Source: Siphonodentalium dalli (lineage: Eukaryota; Mollusca; Scaphopoda; Gadilida; Siphonodentaliidae). Taken from it: a DNA stretch of 64,000 nucleotides. The translations under genes were made by a program, and so were the position numbers. Location: contig CP136064.1 in the NCBI GenBank assembly GCA_032622095.1, forward strand, positions 171,810,310 through 171,874,309, written 5' to 3'. Each line of letters starts with the position of its first letter. Position 1 is the stretch's first letter. Below are positions 1 to 11,539 of the stretch, piece after piece. A model generated the notes under the pieces. It was not told the DNA's origin. It saw only the letters and a program-made list of their open reading frames with translations, and searched no databases.

Positions 1-440
1 TCCGGATTTGGCATTTTCCGTCGTGATTGCACATGCTCAACAATCAGGGTGGTCAGGAAAAACATCAAGGATAAACCAGTTGGATAAACGGTTGAATTTT
101 ATATTATTATTATTATTTTTGGAACCCACCACCGTGCGAACGAAGGTTTTTTTTCCTGTCCGATATCGGACACCCTCCAACGCAAGTTTTTTTCTCAAGG
201 TCAATAATTATTGGGGACCCATACCCAAACTTGGGCCAAAGTTTGATGAAAAACGGTGGACATAGCAGGATAAGGCAGATTACATTATATAAAATTTATG
301 CCATATTATATACCATTTGAAAGAGGAAGCTCAAAAACACTATATTATCAACTTATCCGGTGTAATAAACTGTGAACATGTTGTTTTTGTTGAGTTACCA
401 ACGTGTTTTTTTGTCATCTAGATTGTAGTAAAAAATGTAT
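1..440. other. Unassigned intergenic DNA
   Basis: AT-rich sequence with a short TTA/ATT microsatellite near 100-120. The open frame at 8-265 has no recognisable domain, and I see no splice-site pairing or LINE similarity. Nothing is called here. Confidence 0.4.
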
Positions 441-505
441 ATTTTCAATTTAGGGGGAATAACTCTATTTCTTAAAGATAAAGTTATTCCCCTTCCATTG
501 AAAAT
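441..505 (+). repeat. 65-bp hairpin repeat, copy 1
   Basis: The outer arms ATTTTCAAT and ATTGAAAAT and the inner arms GGGGAATAACT and AGTTATTCCCC form a long imperfect hairpin. A diverged copy lies in inverted orientation at about 11466-11530, on the far side of the nested retrotransposon block. It may be a small palindromic MITE. Confidence 0.6.
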
Positions 506-939
506 TCATCTTTAGTTAGAATTCTGTTGCATCATGTGGGCCAAAACGGGGATAATCATTCTTATTTCTATTTCTCTATGGGCATCTTCTGAGACACAGA
601 TGTTTCAAATTGTGATGAATTATAGTATTTTAATCATATTTTATGGCACAGATTGTTATTAAACCTTGATTATGAAATAATAAATTTTATATTCTAAGCA
701 ATCGAACAAAATATAGAATAGGGGATTCCCCTTTTACGGCATGACGTTTTAAGTACGGACATGCGCAGTCTATTATTACTCCATTTTACTTGGGAATATA
801 ACAAATTAATTGTTTTGTGCAAACATAATTCCCACATTTCTTTGATTATCAGGATTCATATTAGCAGCTTGAGATTAATGTTTCATCTCACACTAATCAG
901 TCTCTTGAAGTTCACAACTTGTTATTATGGCTACATATA

Positions 940-2243
940 TGTTACGGAAGAATCAAAGGCAAAAAATTTGGCATTTTCTGAAACCTGGTTTGATCCATCT
1001 GTAACAAATTCTGAAATCAAGATTGATAAATATTCTGTCATTCGTAAAGACCGTAATAGACAAGGCGGAGGTGTATGTCTCTATATACATGATTCTTTAA
1101 ATTTTAATGTTAGAGATAGCCTAACCACAGAGGGTATAGAAGCATGCTGGGTAGACATACTTTTCCCCCAAGAGTAAACCCTTATTGATTGGGGTAGTGT
1201 ATCGCCCACCAAGACAGTATGATTTCTTTGATAAACTTGAGAAGCTTGGCCTCGAAAATGACTTCATAGATTCTGAGGTAATTCTTTTGGGTGATTTTAA
1301 CGTTGACGTCTCAAACAAGTCAACTCACAGTTCCCTTCATAAGAAAGTTGATACTATCAAAAGGCTGTTTAGCCTTAGTCAATTAATAAAAGACTTTACC
1401 AGAATTAGTCAAAACTCTTCCTCACTTATTGACTTAACTTTCGCCTCAGATCCTTCTATGATCACACAGTCCGGTGTCATTGACATTGGCCTAAGTGATC
1501 ACAGCATGATTTTTTGCACTAGAAAGAAGACTAAAGCAAGATCATATGAGCATAACACAATAAAGACTCGTAGTCTCAAGAACTACTCAATTTCAGATTT
1601 TTGTGATAAACTGCAAACACAGGTGGACTGGATGGAAGTCATTTGTTGTAATGATGTTACACAGGCCTGGCTTCTCTTTAAAAAAGAATCTGCTATCCGT
1701 GATAAATGATATTTCACCTATGAAAGATGTTAGGATAAAGGGGGGTACCGAGGAATGGATGAGCTCAGACATTCTAACAACTATTAAAGATAGAAACTTA
1801 ATGCTTCATAAATACAGAAAGTCAAAAGAAATTACTGACTTAGAGTCTTATAAAAACCTGAGAAATAAAGCCCAACATATGATACGGGATGCAAAGTTAA
1901 CATATTTTACCCAACAATTAGATGCAAATAGAAACAGACCTAAAGAGCTATGGAAATCATTGAAAAAACTTGGTTGTCCATCAAAAAAAAACAGTAACAA
2001 AACTAACTATGCTCTAAAGATCAATGAAGAGGTTTGCTTTAATGCAGTGACCATTGCTAAAGAATTCAATAATTTCTTTTGCAATATAGCATCTAATCTT
2101 CGGAATAAACTCCCAAAGGCTCCTGGTATCTTCAACAACTTGACTCTTGTTAACTACTATAGAAGCAAAGTAGATCCCATCAACAAACTTAAACTCCATG
2201 TTGTTGATGAAGATGAAGTTCATAAGATACTAGAAAGTCTGTG
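940..2243 (+). mobile_element. LINE-A part 1: endonuclease region and linker of a dead non-LTR retrotransposon
   Basis: Translations show an endonuclease/exonuclease/phosphatase fold: FSETWFDP near 975, RQGGGVCLYI near 1060, GVVYRPP near 1190, GDFNV near 1290 and SDHSMIF near 1495. A linker rich in Lys and Asn follows and runs to KILESL at about 2240, where LINE-B interrupts it. The frame is broken at least twice: one extra C in the C run at 1165-1169, and a one-base shift near 1690-1700. This is a CR1/L2/Jockey-type element by domain order (EN then RT, no RNase H seen). The 5' end is not clear; sequence from 761 to ~940 is in frame but does not look like endonuclease. It continues at 5635 and 9605. 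Confidence 0.85.
2234..2243 (+). repeat. Target-site duplication of LINE-B, left copy
   Basis: AAAGTCTGTG here is repeated exactly at 5635-5644. Removing 2244-5644 rejoins LINE-A in frame across ESL|CSSKATGPDG, so this is a convincing insertion footprint. Confidence 0.92.
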
Positions 2244-5200
2244 GTCTCTCACAGTTAGTACATTCTCCCACTCATTTCACAGAGACGTCTTCGACAATTC
2301 TTGACTTATTTTTGACTAATTGTCCGGATTACATTGATAACACAGAGGTTATAAGCCCATTTTTCGAAGACAAAATTAGATATCACTCACCTGTTAAAAT
2401 TAACATCACACTACCTACACCAAATCATTCAGTAACTAGAAGACTTATTTGGGACTATATAACCGAGCCGACTATGATGGAATGAACAACGTATTTAATA
2501 ATTGGAACTTTCGCAATAATAGACTGAATTTGGATAACACCACGATAACCAGTGAAATAACTGATATGATTATGAATGCATGTAAGAGATATATTCCAAA
2601 CAAAAATGTATGCATAAGAAGGGACATTCCACCGTGGCTCACTTGTAGTATTAGGAAACTAATGCGTCAACGGAATAGACTCCATAGGATTGCAAAATGT
2701 AAAGGTACTGACACAGCGTGGACAAACTTCCGTAAAAAACGAAACCAATGCGTGTCCGCCGTAAGGAAAGCAAAAATAGACCACGATACTAAAATTGACA
2801 AATTATTGGCAGACCCAAAAACAAACATATCTACGTGGTGGAAACAACTTCAGAAACTCTTATTTCCAAATAATAACAGAACCGTACCACCTCTTGCAAG
2901 TGGGGAAAATTATATGGTCTCACCAGATGAAAAGGCGAATGCTTTAAACGACTACTTTTGTGCAATATCAAACCTAGACGATAGATCACATAGCATACCA
3001 CAGTATAACCACGAATGCAGATCAAATGTTGATACTGAATTAACATAAATTAGTATCACGTCAGTTGACGTATATAACGCACTGAAGGCACTAAAAGTGT
3101 CCAAAGCGATTGGCCCTGATAATATTAGCCCCCGTGTATTAAAAGTATGTGCGTCCTCCCTATGTGAACCTCTTGCATATTTCTTCAACAAATTTACCGA
3201 TGACGGTTATTATCCATCAGAGTGGAAGCGATCTAATGTAACCCATGTCTTCAAGAGTGGTGATCCTAGTGTCATATCTAACTACCGCCCAATCTCACTA
3301 TTGAGCTGCGTATCAAAAACATACGAAAAGTGCAGATATAAATACCTCTCGTCGTATCTTGACAAACGCAATTTGCTTTCAATTTACCAATCTGGGTTCA
3401 CTAAAGGTGATTCTGCCGTATACCAACTTGTTGATGTATATGATTATATTAGCAGATCACTCGATGAAGGTAAGGATGTGCGTTGTATCTTTTGTGACAT
3501 CAGTAAGGCTTTTGATAAAGTGTGGCATAAGGGGCTTCTACATAAACTCTCGAAAATGGGTATCAATGGCAAGGCATATAACTTGATTAAATCATATTTA
3601 CAATCCAGACAACAGAGAGTCCTAATTGACAATGCTAGCTCCGATTGGCATGATGTTTCAGCAGGCGTACCACAGGGATATATCTTAGGTCCACTCCTAT
3701 TTATTGTATGCATTAATGATATAACTGAAAATATTATATGTAATATACGACTTTTTGCAGACGATACTTCAATATATTTATGTGTTGAAAATCCAACGTT
3801 AGCTGCAGAAATCATGAACAATGACATTCAAACTATTGTGAACTGGTCAAAAATGTGGTTAGTAAAATTTAATCCTTTAAAAACGGAAGCGTTAATAGTA
3901 TCAAGGATGAATTCTGCTATTGTTCACCCACCATTAATTATGGCGGCATCGCAAGTTACAGAGGTAAGTTCTCATAAACATCTAGGTGTCTCTTTCGATA
4001 ACAACGGATCCTGGGAAACTCATATACAAACGATAACCGAAAAGGCCTGGAAAAGAGTAAATCATATTCGGAGACATAAATTCCGACTGAGCAGGACAAC
4101 ACTTGAAAAATCCTATTTCTCATATGTAAGGCCGATACTCGAATATGCGTCACCTGTTTGGAATAATATACCAATTTATAAGAGTGACAAAATTGAAGAT
4201 ATTCAATATGAGATGGCGAGGATTGTTACTGGGGCTACCAGAAGTGTCAGTGATAAAAACTTATTATTTGAAACTGGTTGGGAAACCCTTTTATCCAGGA
4301 GAAATACTCAACAAATGATATTATTTTACAAGACGCATAGAAATCAGGCCCCATCTTATCTTTCAACCATGATCCCACCCGATGCGACATCTTCTGGATA
4401 TAATCACAGACGCGTAAGTATTCACCCTCCAAATAGTAACAGAAATAAATATATGGATACATTCTTACCGTCAGCAATACGCACATGGAATAATATACCT
4501 GTCTCAATAAAAGCATCATCAACCGTGGAAGAATTCAAGCGTCTTCTGAAGGTCGGTCATACTAATTTAGCTAAGTTTTATTATCATAGTCACCCTCGTA
4601 GAGGCCAAGTATATCACACAAGAATGAGACTGGGGTGCAGCCATCTGAACAAAGATCTTGTTGTAAATTACGTAAGAGATTCCCCATTTTGCTCTTGTGG
4701 AGAATTTGTAGTTGAATCCGCGTACCACTTTCTTTTGCAATGTCCCCAATATAGTCAAATTAGAGCTGATATGATAGCCGCTCTGCCATTTTCGCCAGCA
4801 GATGTGAACATTGATGTCCTATTATATGGGTCTAATGAGATGTCCGATGAAACAAATTCTATAATATTTGAAGCAGTACAACTGTTTATTATCCAAAGTC
4901 GACGTTTCGATAATGTGTGAGCTCCGTGCGCAGGGGGTCGTGTATGTGAACATGAGGTGCATAACTTGTATGTATAAATATGTAAGTCGCGTTTCTGCAC
5001 ATTGTGTTCGGGCATATCCGCCTGTCTGCCCACGGAGTGCATGCTCAACCGTGCTGACCTTGGCATATTAATGGACTTACTACTGATTGTACTTACATGT
5101 ACTAATTGTATCTAGATTATATTGATACGCACTACAAGTATAACAATTATCCTAATATATACTTATTTTCATGCATCATCTCTCCTGGTGCCGAGACGTA

Positions 5201-5634
5201 TTTGGTCTAATTCCGTTTCTATATTGGACAACACACCATGATTTAACGCCATAATGTAAAATTTAGATTATGACTGAGGGATTATTGTATACAGCATTTA
5301 TCACACTTCTTTTCCACCTACTTTATTATCTTTCTTGTCTATTTCATAATCTCCTCCCTTCTATCACTCCTCCATCTTCCTGATCCCTGCACTCGCTTAA
5401 CTAACTTCCCAACATTTATTTGAAAACACAGAACAATATTCAAATTCCCGTCCTTTTTTACCCTGTAGCTGTCTGTATTGACACTCGGGGTAACATTTTT
5501 GGAGGAAAAGATTTTTATAAAAGCCATAGGCTCATGGCTTGTTATCTAATCCTCATTTGAACTATGTTTTTTTTTTCTTCTCAATATGTATAATTGTCCA
5601 TGTGTCTTTTGTTCAAATAAATATTGTTTACACT
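2244..5634 (+). mobile_element. LINE-B: 5'-truncated non-LTR retrotransposon inserted in LINE-A
   Basis: It starts inside the end of an endonuclease domain (THFTETSSTILDLFLTN) and carries a nearly complete reverse transcriptase. Visible RT landmarks are AIGPDNISP (~3105), SNYRPISLLS (~3280), CDISKAFDKVWHKG (~3500), GVPQGYILGPLLF (~3665) and LFADDTSIY (~3755). A C-terminal Cys/His motif, CSCGEF...HFLLQCP, lies near 4690-4745. The frame is broken by two extra bases near 2458-2462 (WDY|NRADYDG) and by one in-frame TAA at 3046-3048; from 3049 it is open to 4920. A 3' UTR of about 700 bp ends with an AATAAA-like signal near 5617 and no poly(A) tail. CR1/L2/Jockey-like by layout; exact clade not assigned. 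Confidence 0.9.
3049..4920 (+). pseudogene. LINE-B reverse transcriptase ORF (interrupted copy)
   Basis: An open stretch of about 620 codons covers the fingers-palm RT domain and the thumb/C-terminal region. The catalytic FADD box is intact near 3757-3768. It is continuous with the frame opening at 2449 except for the single TAA at 3046-3048, so the protein was recently full. The C-terminus has a CxC...H...C knuckle that in related LINEs is thought to bind nucleic acid. Being 5'-truncated, the element cannot have its own promoter and is very probably dead. Confidence 0.85.
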
Positions 5635-5644
5635 AAAGTCTGTG
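5635..5644 (+). repeat. Target-site duplication of LINE-B, right copy
   Basis: Exact copy of the decamer at 2234-2243, followed immediately by the LINE-A reading frame (CSSKATGPDGIPARF). Confidence 0.92.
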
Positions 5645-6396
5645 CTCATCCAAAGCCACGGGCCCCGATGGGATACCGGCAAGGTTTTTGAAGGATGGTG
5701 CTGCTGTTTTAACATCTCCACTCACCCACATAGTGAATCTTTCTATTCACAATGGGCATGTCCCAGAAGAGCTCAAAAGAGCTAGGGTCGTACCAATCTA
5801 TAAGAAGGGGGAGAAGACACAGCCTGGAAATTACAGACCTGTCTCCGTACTTAATTTAGCCTCAAAAATAATAGAAAGAATTGTATACAAACAACTTGAG
5901 GAATTATTACAAAAACAAAATTTATTATATGGCTACCAATCTGGTTTTAGGTCAGGGTTTTCAACAGACACATGTCTGTTATACCTCACAGATAAAATTC
6001 GTAGTGAGATGGACAAGGGTAACCTTACAGGTATGGTCCTGATAGACCTTCAAAAGGCTTTTGATACAGTGGATCATGAAATTTTATTGCAAAAACTTAA
6101 GGTTATCGGTTTGGATGAAAGCGCACTTCTTTGGTTTCACAGCTACCTGAATGGGAGATCCCAAGCTGTTGATGTAAATGGTACATTATCCGATTTTGAA
6201 GATATTTCCTGTGGCGTACCCCAGGGGTAAATTTTTAGGTCCTCTACTGTTTTTACTGTATGTTAACGATGCTTCCATGGCTGTGTCTTGTCAACTCCTC
6301 TTATATGCAGATGACTCTGCCCTTATTGTCGCTGGATCTGATGTGCACATCATTGAACAAACTCTCAGCGTAGAACTGAGCAAACTGAGCGCTTGG
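5635..6396 (+). mobile_element. LINE-A part 2: reverse transcriptase palm region
   Basis: The frame resumes with KATGPDGIPARFLKDG and continues through NYRPVSVLNLASKIIE, GYQSGFRSG, IDLQKAFDTVDHEI and CGVPQG (~6205-6228). A one-base frameshift near 6226-6235 breaks it before LGPLLFLLYVND. The catalytic box YADD follows near 6304-6315, and the segment ends at LSAW (6385-6396), where a DNA transposon splits it. The rest of the RT appears at 9605. Residue choice differs clearly from LINE-B, so this is a separate family. Confidence 0.88.
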
Positions 6397-6627
6397 GTGG
6401 GTCATTTTCACAGAAAGGGGCTAATAACGGTAAATACATTTGTCACTTTCATGAACACAAAATATTTCTATTTGGGATGCCCCACCATGAAGCTTTTCTT
6501 GACCAGTTTACATATATAAACCAGCAAAGCTTGGGATCTCCTAGTTTATGTTCGACACCAACTTAAAAGTTTTGACATTTGTCCATACCGTTACCACACA
6601 ACGATAAAGACATATGATGTATTGAAT

Positions 6628-8414
6628 AGGTGGGCCGATAATCGGTATCGGTATCTGGCCGATAACTTTGTTATCGGTAACATATCGGTATCGGCAAAAT
6701 ATCACAAACTTGCCGATATCATCGCCGATATAGAAGACGTTGCACAGATTACTACAGAACCGTTACAAATTCGTATGGATGACGGCAAAACGATGTAACA
6801 GTAACTTAAAGGTGTCATATTTGTGTATAAAGTACATCATTTTGGATAAAAATCGCTCAGTGGTAGGCCTAAGCATAATTACATGTAATTAATGCAGACA
6901 TAGTATATCGTTTTATGGATACTTGCAATGGGCTACAGTGTACTGTCAGTGACACAAAAACAAATCGGGATCGCAAACATCTATTAGCACTGAGCAGTGA
7001 GCATTATGAGCAATAGGGTACCCTGATTGACAGAGTGAAAGCTCAAATAAACATGTGTTGAATAGTGTCGGGATGAACGGCCTTTGAAATTCAGGCTGAG
7101 CAACTTCAATGACCGTGTGTAAAAACTTTCTAATTAGGCCTACAATCATCACACGTCGCATATATTTTGCGTATAATGCAACACTCAAGTACAAATGCTC
7201 ATCGAGTCATCATGTTCACAAACATGTCAATTCCATGCTTTCATCACTCAAATGTTTAGCGGCAACATCAAACAGACACGTGCAGTCCATGCCATGAAGT
7301 CACACATCCGGTGACTGCATTGTGCTTTGATCATGCACACCGATCATTGGCTTCCAAAAGGCTCAATTGCGCGCGCACGAGGTGTGAGATGGTCTGCCAA
7401 GTTGAGCACGTACCGAGTCGTACTCAGTAACCCCTGCTGATCCGGTCTTAGACTCTGTCGTAATGATGTACATGAATGTACAAATATAGCCCGGAAATAA
7501 CCGGTATTAATTGTGTTTTGTCTATACTCTATAGAAACCAATTTATGTGGTGTCCCGACATTTAGTGAATTTGAATGGATGTGAATAAGATGATGAACAA
7601 ATAATCCCTCTGTACACAGGGTCGGGAAAAATCGTCACGTGACCGTGCAGTCTTAGTAAACCTCGACCAAGTTTAGTATAAACAATATTTATTCCTCGAT
7701 TAATAATAATGTGTACATAATATATTGAACAAATATCCTGCCTAGACACTCATGGTAAATTTTATTTCCGTATCGGTGGGAATTCCCCGATCTGCGAAAG
7801 GTAATTAATATTCATGTTTCCAATATAGCATAGCGTCCCGTGACTCCTTATCTATCGATATAATTTGTGGGCGGGGACCAGGCTAATATAGCCATGTTTA
7901 CAGTTTGATTGACGTGCGACACCTAGATGAGCGGTCTTGGCCCCAACGGGGCTTATTTTTCGAGTTTAATTTTTTTCTAACCAGCCTTCCGCAAATTGGG
8001 CGGATTTATTTTAGAATCTTCTGTGTTGCATGAAGTTATTAATTGGTTGGAAGAGTTTTTAAGCGCCGCATTGGCTGGATTGCTCCCGTTTGAAATATAA
8101 TTTAACATGAGTATCTCGAGATCCAGTTGATTATGATGAAACATGGTCGAGGTTTACTAAGACTGGTGACCAACATATTTCGTTGACAAATTATATATAT
8201 ACTTGTAGGCTACGTGTCGTCCCCGATTTCTATGTCGACATCCGCCGATATATATCCTTACACAGTATACACGGATGTTTCAGTTTACTTAAATTGTATC
8301 CATATTATTGGGATATATACAGGTCTGTATAATATATCGGTATCGGTATCTGCCGATAACAAAACGTAATTTATCGGTATCGGCGTTACCGATAACACCA
8401 GTATCGGCCCATCT
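6628..8414. mobile_element. hAT-like non-autonomous element D nested in transposon C
   Basis: The ends AGGTGGGCCGATA... and, on the minus strand, AGATGGGCCGATA... are inverted. Both ends are built from iterated TATCGGTATCGG motifs (6634-6720 and 8330-8410), a layout common in animal hAT MITEs. I found no clean 8-bp duplication, so the class is inferred from end structure alone. No coding capacity was seen; a smaller inverted-repeat element lies inside. Confidence 0.65.
7648..8165. mobile_element. Inverted-repeat element E nested in element D
   Basis: Perfect 22-bp terminal inverted repeats beginning CAGTCTTAGTAAACC lie at 7648-7669 and 8144-8165. The flanks share TGACC (left TGACCGTG, right GTGACCAA), which may be a decayed duplication. 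The interior has no ORF. This is the innermost level of the nest. Confidence 0.6.
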
Positions 8415-9604
8415 CTAATATTATTTTAGTCTGTGAGTCTGATTATTGAATATGCAGAATCCCTTGATTAATATTGAAATTTAAATCTCTGTAGTATTGC
8501 TCTGATTTGCTATCATAAACATCACAACTGTCATTCTCTTATGTCTCTTTAGTTTTGAATGACATGGGATTGAAATATGTTCAGTTGTCTATACCGTTAT
8601 ACGTTTAACGGCAATGACATAACGGTGAAGACATGAATATTATGTATTAACGGTAGAGACACCATGGAGTGGATATAAGTTTCAAGTTAATTTTAGATAA
8701 AGAACTTTATACCATTGTTTAATATGTTTTGGATGATCTCATTTATGACAATGGAACTCAGATTCACACTGTTTACGTTATATAAGACGTACTAGACTAA
8801 CTTTGTAATCTTTAGCGTTATTTTCATGTCTCTACCGTTATAACGGTAAAGACCAATTGATATAATGGTAAAGACACATAACTTAGTTTTTCTCACATAT
8901 AGTGTAAAGGGTGGTCTTATCCAACTGAGAAACTTATAACACTCTGAGAGCAGTTGTAACCACCTAAATAATTTTAATAAATTCAGGGCTATAATGGAGA
9001 GGACACATAATTAGTGTGACAGAACTCAGACCCTTTGAGTCTGACTGAATTTTCTCCAATAAGTTTTCAGAAACACAAATGTTTTGAAGGACTTAATAAG
9101 AAGGTACTAGATGGTGATTGTATTGAATGAGAATATTCAAGAAATTATCAAGTGAATTGGTCATACTCGCCACTGATATTTCACTAATAACGGTAGAGAC
9201 AATCAATGAAAAAAATCATGACGCAGTATTGTCACAAATGCCAATGTCATAAATGTTGGCCTATGCCGGTGAAATATTCAAGATTATTAACTCAGTTCTT
9301 GCTTGAATATTCTGTGCGCTCCATTTAGCCACTTGCCTAAATTCTACAGAATGAGAGAATCGCTTACTTGGTGTATACCGAGAAAACGGTATAACGGAGA
9401 TTACGGAGTGGACATTTCAGACACACTTGACCATTTATGACAGAGAAGAACTGAAGATCAATTTACCGAACAATTTGCCCCTTAACCTAATCCTGAAGGG
9501 CTATAAGGACAGAATAATCACCTATTCCCCAGATGAAGTATTTTGTCGATACTGACCAGGACATGTCTTTACCGTTATTTAGACCCTTTTTGTGAAAATC
9601 GCCC

Positions 9605-11267
9605 GGCTGGTGGATAATAAACTATCTTTACACCTGGGAAAAACAGAACAATTCTTTTCGGATCACCACATAAATTGAAAAATAAATCCCAGCTGAGTGT
9701 TTGCTGTGATGGCGTGAGCATCAGACCCAGTGACTCCGTAACATATATCGGGGCCATTTTAGACCACCATCTTAATGGTGAGCTAATGGCAGCACACATG
9801 TTGCTGAAGGCAAACTCTAAGTTGAAATTCGTGTACAGAAAGGCATCTTACCTGAACCAATACTGCAAAAGAACTCTATCCTTGGCCCTCATTCAATGTC
9901 ATTTTGACTATAGTTCAAGCTTTTGGTACACTAGTCTAACGCAGAGAACAAAGATCCGATTACAAGCAACCCAGAATAGGCTAGTAAGATACATTTTAGA
10001 TCTAAATTGTAGGACACATATTGGCTATTCGGAATTTCTAAAAGTAGATTGGCTGCCGGTATGTGAAAGAGTTAACTTTAGGAAATTGACAATGGTTATG
10101 AAGATCTCAGATAAGCAAGCCCCAGTATATTTTAATGAACATTTCAAACGATCAAATAAAGAAGGGGATATAAATGTTTCGGACAATGAGGCTGATCAAT
10201 CTGAAACCCGGTCAGGTAAACTGAAATTCATCCTCCCTCATGTAAGTTGTTATGGGAAAAAGTCTTTTCTCTACACAGGAATAAGACTCTGGAATAGACT
10301 TGACAAAACTGTACATCTACCCATTGACATCAAGTACCGGAAATTTTGCATAAAAAAAAATCTCTTATCTAAACTGAAGGACCGAGAGGAAGATCCCTTT
10401 CTGTACTACTGAATTGAAACTGTGACCAAAATTTTGCCAATCAATTACTCATCTCTGCATATATTGTTACTGCTGCCTGTATTTCGGGTTTCCATCTTTC
10501 GGTCATGGACAGACCAGTCCAAAACCGGCCATACATGGCAGTGGTGCATGCGTATATGCAGTGGTGCGTATCCATCATTTACAAAGTCACCGAACCGACA
10601 CAGATCCCACAGGCACCTCTTGCAGCAGCACTAATATTACTAATATTAATATAATATTATATCGGTCAGTATTCATAGACCCGGTGAGTGAGACGAGTGT
10701 CAGACTTGTTATGTTAAATGGATCTGCCAGGCGTCTCATCCACCTGGTCGGTGAAAAGATCATTTCTTTTAAAATAAACATATTCACAATCATAAGATTA
10801 CTTGTAAATGTAGCACTTATGACGATAAATTATTTTATCCACATTGATGATGGCTTTATCAATGTAAAATATCAATATATTAATCATTGATGTCATTACC
10901 ATTATTTTTTAGTATCAAAATGGAGAATTTTGTGGTAACTATATTGTCTGCCTCGTGGCCGGTAGCATATCAGGGGACCACAATGGAATTAAGCCTTCGA
11001 GTGCTTTTTGTGCTATCCCCGATATCTAGCCGTACATGTACTCTACGATTTTTTTATAAATTTCAGCCATCATACCATTGGTATTCACTTTGACTTCTTT
11101 ACAGCCTAATTTTTGTTTCAAAATTTGCGATTTCTTATATAGCCTAAAAACTGAAATTATGTTAAAAACTCCTTTTTATTTGCTTGTAATTTATTATATT
11201 TGTAACCTGTTAAAACAATATACGTGTATGTCTTTATATCAAAAATAAATAAATAAATCAATCAATA
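9605..11267 (+). mobile_element. LINE-A part 3: RT thumb, C-terminus and 3' UTR
   Basis: LVDNKLSLHLGKTEQ resumes the frame at 9607, and a one-base deletion near 9650 shifts it. It is then open from 9675 to 10412 (VCCDGVSIRPSDSVTYIGAILDHHLNG, LIQCHFDYSSSFWY, RIRLWNRL-like GIRLWNRLD), typical of the end of CR1/L2-type RT proteins. About 850 bp of non-coding sequence follow. They end in an AATAAATAAATAAATCAATCAAT-like simple tail near 11243-11267, which I take as the 3' end of the LINE. That boundary is an inference. Confidence 0.75.
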
Positions 11268-11465
11268 CCATTATTACTAATGCAATAGCTAGGTTTATAT
11301 CAGGTTATTGATGCTAGGTATGTTTATGGAGCATAGTTATATATCAGCAGGTGGGAGAGCGGTTATTGGCCTCCACCTTCTTGACAATATATTTTGTTTA
11401 AGTCGATTATTGGTTGTTTACGTTTATAATAATAATAAAAGGCCCCCGAAAAAGTGGCTTCATTG

Positions 11466-11530
11466 AATTTTCATTGAATTTTCAATGGAAGAGGAATAAC
11501 TCTATCTTTAAGAAATAGAGTTAAACCCCC
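11466..11530 (-). repeat. 65-bp hairpin repeat, inverted copy
   Basis: Read on the minus strand it matches 441-505 (TTTAACTCTATTTCTTAAAGATAGAGTTATTCC). The two copies bracket the nested LINE block in opposite orientation. Confidence 0.55.
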
Positions 11531-11539
11531 TACATCAGC

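Larger units (their letters stand above)
6397..9604. mobile_element. DNA transposon C with ~40-bp terminal inverted repeats, inserted in LINE-A
   Basis: The left end (GGTCATTTTCACAG then CTAATAACGGTAAA) and the right end read on the minus strand (GGGCGATTTTCACA then CTAAATAACGGTAAA) are inverted copies. Its removal rejoins LINE-A across SAW|LVDNKLSLH. The element carries many copies of a subterminal motif close to ATAACGGTAAAGACAT in both orientations, for example near 6429, 8595, 8640, 8840, 9190 and 9565. No transposase ORF is visible, so it is non-autonomous. Any target duplication is only 2-3 bp (GG), so the superfamily is not settled. A hAT-like element occupies its middle. Confidence 0.75.
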
